Part shown: positions 1 to 8,509 of the stretch, piece after piece
How the letters are laid out: each line of letters starts with the position of its first letter
How positions within the stretch are numbered: position 1 is the stretch's first letter
Assembly (NCBI GenBank): GCA_944325785.1
Contig: CALVBN010000010.1
Coordinates: 1-64,000, forward strand
DNA: 64,000 nt
Reading direction: 5' to 3'
DNA from: Candidatus Gastranaerophilales bacterium
GTDB lineage: Bacteria; Cyanobacteriota; Vampirovibrionia; Gastranaerophilales; Gastranaerophilaceae
Notes under the pieces: model-generated
Told to the model about the DNA's origin: nothing
Databases searched by the model: none
The model's input: only the letters and a program-made list of their open reading frames with translations
Translations under genes and position numbers: made by a program

Positions 1-7
1 AACTTCA

Positions 8-440
8 TTTTTTGTCCTTATCACTTCTGCGAAATTAACAAGTTTTTCGTCTTCAGCTATTCTGTTGTCAAGGTGCAGATTCACTTTCTTTTCAGAAAGT
101 ATAAAATTTTCTTTACTGCTATTTATATTTCTCTTTAGGTTTTATTTGTGCTGACAATCTGATTACTTTTTATTTCCTCAAACTGCGACTCTGTTCGCCT
201 GTCTGCACAGGAGTTTTCCTCTCCACACTTCCTATCTTATTACGTCAATTTCTTTTGTCAACGATAATATTATTTGCTATTTACATTTCGTTACATCTTC
301 GTAATAAGATTTTCAAAGTTCTATTTAAAGCATAAATGCTACGTTTATATTTCGGCTTACGGTGGTGTCCTTCCGATAAATCGGCTACCGTTGGCACCTT
401 AGTGTAAATCACTTTTCTTTACGCTCTGTTTCCAGCGCGT
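8..440 (-). ncRNA. Long non-coding leader RNA, possibly an rRNA operon leader
   Basis: No convincing reading frame lies here, yet a strong leftward promoter sits just upstream. Read leftward, the transcript can form several hairpins: a CCGA/UCGG stem at about 372-383 inside a GGUG/CACC stem, and a GGAG/CUCC stem near 211-225. Near the edge come an ACUUUC/GAAAGU hairpin (83-100) and then a CACCUUGACAACA tract (63-75) resembling the BoxB-BoxA antitermination order of cyanobacterial-type rrn leaders. This is inference; the transcript leaves the window before any rRNA is seen. A protein start is also possible at 5-7 (ATG after AAGGAC). Confidence 0.35.
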
Positions 441-446
441 TCCAAC

Positions 447-475
447 ATTATAAAATACAAAAAAATAAAAATCAA
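447..475 (-). promoter_or_regulatory. Strong sigma-70-type promoter, leftward
   Basis: On the minus strand a TTGATT -35 box (470-475) and a perfect TATAAT -10 box (447-452) are separated by exactly 17 bases. Predicted transcription starts near 440 and runs toward the left edge through the long leader. Confidence 0.7.
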
Positions 476-610
476 GTAGTATTTTTACATTTATTTACAT
501 GATTATAGCCTTACACTCAAATAAACCTAATTAGAAAGATTTAGACTTATTTTCAAAATATTACTCTGACTATTTTACGTATATTAATTTTTGTTACATT
601 TTTAAATTTA

Positions 611-641
611 TTGATTGGAACATGTACTGTTGTTATATAAT
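611..641 (+). promoter_or_regulatory. Putative promoter abutting the HTH gene start
   Basis: A perfect TATAAT lies at 636-641, nine bases before the ATG at 651. A TTGATT at 611-616 could be the -35 box but the spacing of 19 is long. The start site would fall within a few bases of the ATG and there is no Shine-Dalgarno sequence, so the mRNA is probably leaderless. Confidence 0.45.
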
Positions 642-650
642 TAAATTTAT

Positions 651-1052
651 ATGGAAAGTCTAGCAGAATTTATTCAAAAAAGAAGGGAAAAGGCAGGACT
701 CTCAATTACGGGGCTTGCCGGCAGAACCAATATTAAATTAGAACTTCTTGAAGACATTGAAGCCGGAAAAGAACTCTTTTTGTCAGTTACTCAAAGACAG
801 CAGATTGCAAGAGTGCTGAAATGCTCCCCGCAAGAGTTAAAAATGAGAGAAAAAAATTATCAGTTTGATGTCATAGGCGATGAGGTTATTGACAGTCTTA
901 AACAAAAAATTTTAAATCACGAAACAAACCTTAAGTGTCCTATATGCGGAGAACCGCTTATTACAAGAATTGCAAAGATGTATGATACGGAAGATAATAT
1001 GGTGCTTATGCCTAAAGCTCATTGCGTTAAATGCATTTTTCAGATTAAATAG
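651..1052 (+). CDS. HTH (XRE-like) regulator with C-terminal zinc ribbon
   Basis: This 133-residue protein begins with a helix-turn-helix of the XRE/Cro type (about residues 4-62), the region where these proteins bind DNA. A C-terminal CPIC...CVKC arrangement (Cys96, Cys99, Cys125, Cys128) should bind one zinc ion. It is likely a small cytoplasmic transcription regulator, but the target is unknown. The gene has no ribosome binding site and a TATAAT box ends nine bases before the ATG, suggesting a leaderless message. It lies 15 bases upstream of the secreted GH13-like gene and may be co-transcribed with it and trpS. Confidence 0.7.
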   Translation: MESLAEFIQKRREKAGLSITGLAGRTNIKLELLEDIEAGKELFLSVTQRQQIARVLKCSPQELKMREKNYQFDVIGDEVIDSLKQKILNHETNLKCPICGEPLITRIAKMYDTEDNMVLMPKAHCVKCIFQIK

Positions 1053-1067
1053 TACTAAGAGGGATAT

Positions 1068-2585
1068 ATGAAAAAATTTCTTTTATCTGCAATTGCAGTT
1101 CTTCTAATTACAAATATATGCAGTGCAAATGAAAATAATGATTTAAGAACATTATTTTTAAGTAACAATGCCAGAATTTGCGCAATTAATCTAAGAACTT
1201 TCAATGCTGACGATACAAACGGAAATCAATTAATTGATGAAGGTGAAATTTGCGGCAATTTTCTTAATGCAATTGACAGGCTTGATGAAATTAAGAATCT
1301 TCATATAAATACTCTACATGTACTACCAATTACTCCTACAGGCAGATTAAAAGCCCTTGGCACAGCAGGTTCTGTATATGCGGCTTCTGATTTTTGGAGT
1401 ATTAATCCTCAGCTGGTAGATAATAACTCTGAACTATCCGACTTTGAACAGGCTAAAAAATTCATTGACGAATGTCATGCAAGAAACATTAGGGTGATTA
1501 TCGACCTCCCTAGCTGCGGTGCGTATGATTTGTTCCTAACACATCCGGAACTTTTTATAAAAGACAGCAGGCAGTGTTCTATTGTTCCCACTGACTGGAC
1601 CGATGTACGTTTATTAAACACTGGCAAAAACGGAAAGCTTAACCAAGATGTTCTTAACGCGCATAAGAGATTTGTCGATATGGTGCTTAAGCTGGGAGCA
1701 GACGGCATCAGAGCAGATGTTGCAACAATAAAGCCTTATGATTTTTGGGTTGAAATTATAAAATATACAAGAAGCAGGGATCCTCAGTTTCTTTTCCTTG
1801 CAGAAGCTTCTGATTCCTGGAGAGAACCGCCGAGTTTGTATGCAGAATTTACTCCGTATGACAAATTACTGCAAGCCGGATTTGACGGATACTACGGAAG
1901 CTTTTTCAACTTAAAAGAGTGGAGTGCAGAAGAGTTTATTAACCATATTAAATTTAATTTAAAGCTTCTTAATTCTTATAAAGAGCCCAAGAGCGTTATA
2001 CTAAGCTTTACAACACACGACGAAGTCAGTCCGGTTATTTTGCACGGAGAAGCGTTTTCTATTATGATTGAATGGCTTCAAGCTACACTGCCGTTTAATC
2101 CTTATTGCATAGACGGATTTTTCTCCGGAGACGATTATATTTACCCCTGGGCAAACTCTAAGGCTGAAAAAAGCGAAACTGATGATTATTTCTATTTTGT
2201 CCACAGGGGGAAAATGGATTTATTCAATTTTTCAAGAAAGCCGGGCGGAAACAACAAAAATATTTTAGAAAATTTTAAAAAGGCGTATGAATTTAGACAA
2301 AATAATGCAGAATTCATTGCAAGAGGAAGTTTTAACGCTCTAAACACGGATAATGAAAAAGTCTTCGCTTTTTCACGTACTTACAAAAATGAAACAATTA
2401 TTGTTATCGGGAATTTAGACTTTAAAAATCCGCAGAATAAAATCACCATAAAAACTCCTAATGTTAGGAAAAAGACAATTTTTATAATTATAAACGGCAA
2501 TGAAAATATCAAAACCGGATATAAAAAAATATTTACTGATTTAGATTCCGGTGAAATAAAAGTCATTAAAATTGCGAACAGATGA
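1068..2585 (+). CDS. Secreted alpha-amylase-family (GH13-like) protein
   Basis: The 505-residue product starts with a Sec signal peptide (about residues 1-20, likely cleaved after CSA). The rest looks like a GH13 TIM barrel: region I IIDLPS (about 145), region II GIRADVA with nucleophile Asp217, region III LAEAS with acid/base Glu246, and region IV THDE with Asp318. The full catalytic triad is present, so activity on an alpha-glucan is plausible. A calcium-loop-like run of Asp, Asn and Glu sits at about residues 48-60. The substrate cannot be read from sequence, and region I lacks the usual Asn-His pair. It overlaps the extended trpS frame but not the chosen trpS start. Confidence 0.75.
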   Translation: MKKFLLSAIAVLLITNICSANENNDLRTLFLSNNARICAINLRTFNADDTNGNQLIDEGEICGNFLNAIDRLDEIKNLHINTLHVLPITPTGRLKALGTAGSVYAASDFWSINPQLVDNNSELSDFEQAKKFIDECHARNIRVIIDLPSCGAYDLFLTHPELFIKDSRQCSIVPTDWTDVRLLNTGKNGKLNQDVLNAHKRFVDMVLKLGADGIRADVATIKPYDFWVEIIKYTRSRDPQFLFLAEASDSWREPPSLYAEFTPYDKLLQAGFDGYYGSFFNLKEWSAEEFINHIKFNLKLLNSYKEPKSVILSFTTHDEVSPVILHGEAFSIMIEWLQATLPFNPYCIDGFFSGDDYIYPWANSKAEKSETDDYFYFVHRGKMDLFNFSRKPGGNNKNILENFKKAYEFRQNNAEFIARGSFNALNTDNEKVFAFSRTYKNETIIVIGNLDFKNPQNKITIKTPNVRKKTIFIIINGNENIKTGYKKIFTDLDSGEIKVIKIANR

Positions 2586-2596
2586 AAGGGAAGAAT

Positions 2597-3604
2597 ATGC
2601 AAAGCAATAAAATAGTTTATACAGGTATGCGTCCGACAGGAAAATTACACCTCGGACATTATTTAGGCGTAATTGATAACATGGTAAAGCTTCAAGACGA
2701 ATACAAATGTTATTATTTTATTGCTGACTGGCATGCTCTTACTACAAAATATGACAAAACAGAAGGACTGAGACAGGATATTATAGATGTTGCAACTGAC
2801 TGGCTTGCATGCGGAATAAATCCGGATAAGGCTGTAATATATGTACAATCCTTACTGCCGGAAACTGCAGAGTTACATATTTATTTAAGCATGATTACTC
2901 CGCAGAACTGGGTTGAAAGAGATCCGAATTTAAAAGATATGGCAAAAATTCTGCGCTCAAAAGAGGGATTTGCCTCCCAGATAAATTATGGGCTTATGGG
3001 ATATCCGGTTCTTATGACTGCTGATATTCTTACCTTTAACGCGGATTTTGTTCCTGTAGGAATTGACCAGGTTGCACACGTAGAGCTCACCAGAGATATT
3101 GCCAGAAGATTTAATAACATATATAAAACGGACTATTTTAAAGAAACACAGCCTCTTCTAAATAACTGTCCTCTGATTTGCGGGCTTGACGGCAACAAAA
3201 TGGGCAAATCTTTCAATAATGATATTAAAATTTCTGATACAGAAGAAGTTACTGCAAAAAAAGTTATGTCAGCAATAACAGACAGAAGCAGAATGAGAAA
3301 AGATGATCCAGGTCATCCGGACGAGTGCGAAGTAGCATTCAAATACTGGAAAATATTCGGCTCTGAAGAAGAAATCAACACCATCCAATGCGAATGCGAA
3401 AAAGGGCAGAGAGGATGCGCAGACTGTAAACGACAGCTTGGGGCTAAAATTAATGCACGAATGGCTGAAATCAGAGAGAAGAGAAAATATTACGAGGCTC
3501 ATCCGGAAATCGTTGAAAGAATTCTAAAAGAAGGTTCTGAAAAAGCCCGAATTGAGGCACAAAAGACTCTTACAGATGTCAGAAAAATTATTAAAATGTT
3601 TTAA
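2597..3604 (+). CDS. trpS: Tryptophanyl-tRNA synthetase
   Basis: Class I synthetase that charges tRNA-Trp with tryptophan in the cytoplasm. The 335-residue length is normal. The ATP-binding signature appears as GKLHLGHYLG (about residues 15-24, the HIGH equivalent) and the second as NKMGKS (the KMSKS equivalent). I chose the ATG at 2597 because GAAAGGGAAG precedes it at good distance; a start at 2582 would add five residues and overlap the previous stop. The gene follows the GH13-like gene closely and is probably in one operon with it. Confidence 0.95.
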   Translation: MQSNKIVYTGMRPTGKLHLGHYLGVIDNMVKLQDEYKCYYFIADWHALTTKYDKTEGLRQDIIDVATDWLACGINPDKAVIYVQSLLPETAELHIYLSMITPQNWVERDPNLKDMAKILRSKEGFASQINYGLMGYPVLMTADILTFNADFVPVGIDQVAHVELTRDIARRFNNIYKTDYFKETQPLLNNCPLICGLDGNKMGKSFNNDIKISDTEEVTAKKVMSAITDRSRMRKDDPGHPDECEVAFKYWKIFGSEEEINTIQCECEKGQRGCADCKRQLGAKINARMAEIREKRKYYEAHPEIVERILKEGSEKARIEAQKTLTDVRKIIKMF

Positions 3605-3639
3605 GCGCAAAATATATTTTTATAGGTTTTTATAAAAAT

Positions 3640-4227
3640 ATGAAAATTTCAGCAAAATACATAATCGGACTGACTACGCTTATAGCGTCTGCAAGTATCC
3701 CCAAAACATATGCACAACTGCCTGCTAAAGACAGCTTTGCGGTAGTAACGGCAAAAGGATGTATGGATTCAACAGTGCTTAAAAATGCACCGGAACCATA
3801 TATTACTATTGTCAATAAACCTGCACAAGCGACTATGGTAGTTGATTTGAGTACAAATGTTTTATATAGATACAACTCCGAAGGCAAAGCTTTTATTGCA
3901 TACAAAATAGCCAGTGGTAAAAAGAATACGCCTACAGATAAAGGTGTTAGAGTCGTTACTCACGTTGAAACATACCCTTACCGCTATGCACCACGACATA
4001 CAAAAAGAAGGAGAAATCCCTCTGCTTATGGTCCAAAGGTTATTTGTCTAAATAAAATCAACACTAAAACAGGAGAGCAATCTCAGACAGGAGAATTTAT
4101 ACATGGGACTAACCACCCGGAAAGCATTGGAAAATACGTATCAATGGGATGCATGAGAATGGACAACGAGGTTATCAAACAAATTGCCAAAGATGTCAAA
4201 AGAGGAGATATTGTTATTATTAAATAA
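3640..4227 (+). CDS. L,D-transpeptidase (YkuD domain), exported
   Basis: A 195-residue protein with an N-terminal signal peptide (about residues 1-25, ending TYA). The YkuD catalytic core is clear: His155 in FIHGTNHP and catalytic Cys171 in SMGCMRM, matching the HGT...S-x-G-C-x-R signature. Such enzymes make 3-3 peptidoglycan cross-links or attach proteins to peptidoglycan in the periplasm. There is no obvious LysM or other wall-binding domain, so the whole protein is essentially the catalytic domain. It ends 12 bases from the convergent der gene. Confidence 0.88.
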   Translation: MKISAKYIIGLTTLIASASIPKTYAQLPAKDSFAVVTAKGCMDSTVLKNAPEPYITIVNKPAQATMVVDLSTNVLYRYNSEGKAFIAYKIASGKKNTPTDKGVRVVTHVETYPYRYAPRHTKRRRNPSAYGPKVICLNKINTKTGEQSQTGEFIHGTNHPESIGKYVSMGCMRMDNEVIKQIAKDVKRGDIVIIK

Positions 4228-4239
4228 AATACCTGTTTC

Positions 4240-5580
4240 TCACTTCTTTTTCTCAGACCTTGCTCTTACTGCAATCCTTACAGGCGTACCCGTAAAACCA
4301 AATGCCTCGCGGAGTTTGTTCTCTATGTACCTTTTATAATGATCCTTTAATAAAGCCTCGTCATTAACAAACAGAACAAAAGCCGGAGGCTTCACTGACG
4401 CTTGTGTAGCATACAGAATCTTTAAGCGCTTATTTCTTATTGTCTGAGGCGGATTAAGTGCATATGCTTCATTGACAATTTTATTCAAAAGCCCTGTAGA
4501 AACACGTTTTGTACATTCTTGATATACCTCAGTAACTTTTGTAAAAATTTGATTTAAGCGCTGATGAGTAACTGCGCTTATATATATTTTAGGAACATAA
4601 TCAAGAAACGGAATCTCATTTGCAATCTTCTGTTCAAACTTGTTTATGGTATTTGATTTTTTATCCTCAACCAAATCCCATTTATTAATGGCTATTACCA
4701 TCCCCTTACCGGCTTCTGTAATAATTGAAGCAATCTTTTTATCTTGATCGGAAATTCCGTTTACAGCTTCTGTTGCATCTATAACCATCAATGCTACATC
4801 GCATTCTCTAATTGAACGGATGGCTCTGTCAACTGCAAATTTTTCAACGCCGTAATCTACCTTAGATTTTTTTCTAATACCTGCCGTATCAATAATAACA
4901 AAATCCTGTTCATTATAATTAAGTCTTGAATCTATACTATCACGGGTTGTTCCGGATATATCAGAAACAATAACACGCTTTTCTCCGAGTAAAGCATTTA
5001 CAATAGAAGATTTGCCGGCATTAGGACGTCCTACAATTGCAATTTTTATAGTAGAATCGTCTTCACTATTGTCGCCGTATTCAAAATCAGATGTTATTTC
5101 TTCCAATAAATCTCCTACTCCACCGGAGCCGTGAAGCGCAGATATCGCAATAGGATCGCCTACAGCTAAAGAATAAAAATCACTTATCATTGTTATCTGA
5201 TTATGAGAATCAATCTTATTAACCGCAAGAAAAACAGGTTTGCCGGATTGGCGCAAAATATTTGCAATATCTGTATCTACAGGTGTTACGCCCTCTATGC
5301 CGTCAACTAAAAAAATAATCTTATCAGCTTCTTCACAGGCAATCTTTGCCTGCGTATATATAGAAAGCATTATTTCGTCTTCATCACCAGGAACAATACC
5401 CCCGGTGTCAATAACTGTAAAAGGCTTATTCTGCCATTCTACGTCAAAATAAATTCTATCGCGCGTTACCCCCGGCAGGTCATCAACAATAGACCGGCGT
5501 CTTCCGACCAATCGGTTTACAAATGTCGACTTGCCCACATTCGGGCGTCCTACTACAGCTATTACAGGATTTCTTTTCAT
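4240..5580 (-). CDS. der: Ribosome assembly GTPase Der (EngA)
   Basis: Essential double-GTPase of 50S ribosome assembly. Both G domains are intact: GRPNVGKS at 11-18 with DTGG near 58, and GRPNAGKS at 184-191 with DTAG further on, followed by NKxD motifs in each domain and a C-terminal KH-like domain. At 446 residues it is the usual length. It is the last gene of the leftward run that begins with a TPR protein, fliW and csrA, although a separate promoter precedes the coiled-coil gene just upstream. Confidence 0.96.
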   Translation of the reverse strand: MKRNPVIAVVGRPNVGKSTFVNRLVGRRRSIVDDLPGVTRDRIYFDVEWQNKPFTVIDTGGIVPGDEDEIMLSIYTQAKIACEEADKIIFLVDGIEGVTPVDTDIANILRQSGKPVFLAVNKIDSHNQITMISDFYSLAVGDPIAISALHGSGGVGDLLEEITSDFEYGDNSEDDSTIKIAIVGRPNAGKSSIVNALLGEKRVIVSDISGTTRDSIDSRLNYNEQDFVIIDTAGIRKKSKVDYGVEKFAVDRAIRSIRECDVALMVIDATEAVNGISDQDKKIASIITEAGKGMVIAINKWDLVEDKKSNTINKFEQKIANEIPFLDYVPKIYISAVTHQRLNQIFTKVTEVYQECTKRVSTGLLNKIVNEAYALNPPQTIRNKRLKILYATQASVKPPAFVLFVNDEALLKDHYKRYIENKLREAFGFTGTPVRIAVRARSEKKK

Positions 5581-5619
5581 AATATGGTTAGTTTAACAGA
5601 AAAAAAAAAGTTTAACAAA

Positions 5620-6276
5620 TTATCTTAAATATTTTGAAATTTCTGATTGGATATTGTTTGCCTTAATTATATAACGCGAGAGTTGTTCATACCTTTCAAA
5701 ACTTTCTCCGTACGGTGTCTGCATACTCATAAGCTCATCCACGCTTTTATTTATATTCGCTAACTTCGCCAGAGATTTTTTTAATTCAAAAAGAGATGCC
5801 ATTTTACCAGGCATTTTAGAAATAATAGATTCCCCCGCATCATTTAACCTGCGTCTTATATATCTGACCTGCTCCTTAAATTTAGAAACCAAGCCGCCTG
5901 ATATCTTTGCTGAAAGGCTCGTAGAATTGTATATCTCAGACAAATACTTGTAATCGGATATAAGCATTTTCTTTCTGTTAAATAAATTTTCTACAGCATC
6001 AAAGTCCTTTATATCTTTTGCTGCAAGAATTTGTCTGTCCAGCTCCTTAATCTCTGATTCAATTTTGGAAATCTTATATTCCAGTTTAAAGGTTTCATCT
6101 GTAACATCTTTATAAGCATCTTCTTTTAAAATATTGTAATCATAATCGTTCAGCCTCCTTGGCGGTTCTGTAAAACCGGAAGCCTGCATTGCATTTTCTG
6201 CCTGCAGAAAAAAATTATTATCATCTTTATTTATAAAAGGATGTTTATCCGCGTTTACAAACATATCATTATTCAT
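5620..6276 (-). CDS. Unknown coiled-coil protein downstream of fliW-csrA
   Basis: I do not recognise this 218-residue protein. It has no signal peptide or membrane segment. Long charged helices with heptad character at about residues 58-115 and again in the last 90 residues suggest a coiled-coil or helical bundle. I start at the ATG at 6276; a TTG two codons earlier lacks support. A TTGATG-N17-TATAAT promoter ends seven bases before this ATG, so the message should be leaderless. Its place after fliW, csrA and a TPR gene suggests a flagellar accessory or chaperone role, but this is only context. Confidence 0.6.
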   Translation of the reverse strand: MNNDMFVNADKHPFINKDDNNFFLQAENAMQASGFTEPPRRLNDYDYNILKEDAYKDVTDETFKLEYKISKIESEIKELDRQILAAKDIKDFDAVENLFNRKKMLISDYKYLSEIYNSTSLSAKISGGLVSKFKEQVRYIRRRLNDAGESIISKMPGKMASLFELKKSLAKLANINKSVDELMSMQTPYGESFERYEQLSRYIIKANNIQSEISKYLR

Positions 6277-6283
6277 AAACAAA

Positions 6284-6312
6284 ATTATACTATTAAAACT
6301 TTATTCCATCAA
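6284..6312 (-). promoter_or_regulatory. Sigma-70-type promoter giving a leaderless mRNA
   Basis: TTGATG (6307-6312) and TATAAT (6284-6289) on the minus strand are 17 bases apart. The -35 box lies inside the 3' end of the upstream TPR gene. The ATG at 6276 is at the expected transcription start. Confidence 0.65.
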
Positions 6313-6877
6313 TTTGAGCTTCTAAAAGCTTTGCCGGATAATAGTCCGGCATAAGCTTACGACACTCATGAATATAGCGCTCTGCCTCTATATAATTGTT
6401 TACATTCAAAAAGAACCTTGCAAACATAAAATGAAGCTCTGGATCATTATAATAAATTTCTTTCGACTTCTCCATATAACTCAATGCAACAGAATACAAA
6501 TTATTTTCAAACATTACTCTTGCAGCAAATTTATAAACTTCCTGGTTAATTCCCGCCAAATACTCTAATGCTCCTAAAAGCTGTTCCACATACTCTATTT
6601 TTTCATTCTTTATTAAAAACTCCAAATCAATTTCTAAAAAATTTCTTATCTGGAAATAGGTAGGAAACTCTTGCATATAACCTTTAATTATAGAAACTAG
6701 AGCCTTTCCCCACTTTGCCCTTGGAGAATCAATATTCATAAAAATTTTCTCAGCAGCAGATAAATCATCTTTCAAAACAGCCAAATAAGCATGCTCCAAA
6801 GAATTAGGTTTTATGCAGATACTAGAGCAATCGTCATAAAAAAAGAAAATATTATTTTTTTCAATTTTACTCGGCAT
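6293..6877 (-). CDS. TPR-like protein in the fliW-csrA operon
   Basis: A 194-residue soluble protein rich in helical hairpins. TPR-like units are visible in the C-terminal half, for example ALSYMEKSKEIYYNDPEL and the following AERYIHECRKLMPDYYPA (about residues 132-186), so it probably binds other proteins. There is no export signal. The start overlaps the 3' end of csrA by 11 bases, which implies translational coupling. Given that position it may assist flagellin or CsrA regulation, but no specific family is recognised. Confidence 0.6.
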   Translation of the reverse strand: MPSKIEKNNIFFFYDDCSSICIKPNSLEHAYLAVLKDDLSAAEKIFMNIDSPRAKWGKALVSIIKGYMQEFPTYFQIRNFLEIDLEFLIKNEKIEYVEQLLGALEYLAGINQEVYKFAARVMFENNLYSVALSYMEKSKEIYYNDPELHFMFARFFLNVNNYIEAERYIHECRKLMPDYYPAKLLEAQIDGIKF

Positions 6878-7211
6878 TTTTTTTGTTAATTCTTATAGAA
6901 TTTTTAGAAGGCTTATTGTCATCAACAAGCAATTCTTCTTCTACAGCCGTATCAGTTTCAATTTTGTCATTTAATGCGGTATTACCGCCTTTTATTAAGT
7001 CAGATACAGAATCTACAGCAGAAACATTCGTATTTTTACCTATTAAGTTTGCCAGTTTGATTTGCAGATAAATTTCCTCGCGATAAATTTTCACGTCCTT
7101 ATCCGCCTTTATAGCGACTTTACATACGCCATTCTTCGCCTCGACAATTGTTATTTCAATATTGTCGTTAAGCATTATTTTTTGACCGTTTTTTCTAGTT
7201 ATTACGAGCAT
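6867..7211 (-). CDS. csrA: Carbon storage regulator CsrA with a long C-terminal extension
   Basis: RNA-binding translational regulator that recognises GGA in hairpin loops. The first about 55 residues match CsrA: MLVITRKNGQ, a five-strand fold and YREEIY with the key Arg44. I chose the ATG at 7211 because AGGAAA precedes it and the protein then begins as CsrA does; the frame could extend further upstream. CsrA proteins are usually 60-75 residues; this one has 114, with an acidic, low-complexity tail. It follows fliW by 13 bases. FliW binds CsrA and couples flagellin translation to flagellin export in other bacteria. Confidence 0.9.
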   Translation of the reverse strand: MLVITRKNGQKIMLNDNIEITIVEAKNGVCKVAIKADKDVKIYREEIYLQIKLANLIGKNTNVSAVDSVSDLIKGGNTALNDKIETDTAVEEELLVDDNKPSKNSIRINKKNAE

Positions 7212-7224
7212 GTGTTTCCTTAAA

Positions 7225-7659
7225 TTAAACTGTTTTAAACATAGGGTAACTGATATCATATCCGGATCCGGATAAAACAACCTGCCCTGCCGTTTGATTT
7301 TCAATATTAAAAATTAAAGGAGCAAGCAAATTTATTGTTGTCCCCTTCGGATCATCCTGCGGAATCGATGTTATATTCATAACAAGAACACTATCCGCAG
7401 ATTTTATCCCTAAAGCATCCACAACGTTATCCTGTAAATCTATAGTATAATCAAATTCTAGTGATGACACTGATATTATCGGAAAAGCAAGAGCCGGATC
7501 TTCAACAGACTGAAGCCACTTAAAAAGCGAATCTTTATTTGGTTCCAGAATAATAAATTTTGTTAATTTATCAAAACCTATTATTGGCATTACAAAATTA
7601 AAAACGCGACTTTCATCTATACTAATTTCACCAAATCTTACTGTATTTATATTCATCAC
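7225..7659 (-). CDS. fliW: Flagellar assembly factor FliW
   Basis: Small beta-rich cytoplasmic protein that binds flagellin or CsrA. Family features are visible: FGEISID near the N terminus, a PIIGF stretch, then LFKWLQSVEDPALAFPII (about residues 46-63), the most conserved FliW segment. At 144 residues it is of normal length. It sits directly before csrA, the classic arrangement for the FliW-CsrA-flagellin partner switch, and ten bases after a secreted TPR gene. The start could be either of two adjacent ATG codons. Confidence 0.9.
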   Translation of the reverse strand: MMNINTVRFGEISIDESRVFNFVMPIIGFDKLTKFIILEPNKDSLFKWLQSVEDPALAFPIISVSSLEFDYTIDLQDNVVDALGIKSADSVLVMNITSIPQDDPKGTTINLLAPLIFNIENQTAGQVVLSGSGYDISYPMFKTV

Positions 7660-7669
7660 TTACTGTTTC

Positions 7670-8419
7670 CTAAAAACCGCTTGAAAATTGATTAGTTATT
7701 AATGACTGAATAAGCTGTGGACTCATTGCAGAGTTTTTATTTCCCATTAACATATTCATCATAACATTTGCATCACTGTCTTGGCTGCCTAAAAGCATTG
7801 ATGCATCAGAGAAATTTGAATTATTACCAATTATATCAGTAAGTCCTGCTCTCTGCAAAACCCTAATAGCAGATACTATTTCATCATTTGTAGGAGCTTC
7901 GCTTGAGAAATCTTTATATTCCTTAAACTTCGCAGGCTCTATAGAGTTACCTCTATTCATTTCTCTCATTAAATTTTCTATTTTTTGCTTTTCATAGTCA
8001 CTGCGGACTTCTTTAGAGAATCCGCTTCCAAATTTTCGTTGAATAAAAGCATCTAATTCAGAATTTTCTGTAAAATCTTTACACTGTTCTGGTGATTCTA
8101 AGCAGGTTTTCCCTTTTTTAGCATAAAGACCAATCTGACCTTCCGGCGACAATTCCAGAACTTTTTCATAGTTACTTATCGCTTCATCCTTTTTGCCAAT
8201 TTGAGTTGACGTTATTGCCAGATAATAATAAGCAACAGCATTTGACGGATCTTTTTTAACCAAATCTGTCAATGTTGTATAGCACTGTGCATAATTACCG
8301 GCTTTATACATTTTAATAGCAGAAGCCAGAGTAGAATTTGAAGTATTTTTTGCTATTGCAAAATTACTTGTTGATGCGCATACTAATATTGCTAATAAAA
8401 CTAAAATAGACTTTTTCAT
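7670..8419 (-). CDS. Exported TPR protein
   Basis: A 249-residue protein with a clear signal peptide (about residues 1-23, ending FAIA). Two TPR units follow: AIKMYKAGNYAQCYTTLTDL and AYYYLAITSTQIGKKDEAIS with its continuation (about residues 33-92). The C-terminal half has no recognised domain and ends in a Met/Asn/Ser-rich segment. It is probably a periplasmic scaffold. It is the first gene of the leftward run into fliW-csrA, ten bases upstream of fliW, so it may be co-transcribed with the flagellar regulators. Confidence 0.65.
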   Translation of the reverse strand: MKKSILVLLAILVCASTSNFAIAKNTSNSTLASAIKMYKAGNYAQCYTTLTDLVKKDPSNAVAYYYLAITSTQIGKKDEAISNYEKVLELSPEGQIGLYAKKGKTCLESPEQCKDFTENSELDAFIQRKFGSGFSKEVRSDYEKQKIENLMREMNRGNSIEPAKFKEYKDFSSEAPTNDEIVSAIRVLQRAGLTDIIGNNSNFSDASMLLGSQDSDANVMMNMLMGNKNSAMSPQLIQSLITNQFSSGF

Positions 8420-8509
8420 AATATTCCTTCTTATTAAACTTCTCTTTTATTATAATACAACAGACTGTAAATATTTATATACACCAGATAATTGAATTAT
8501 ACACTATAT

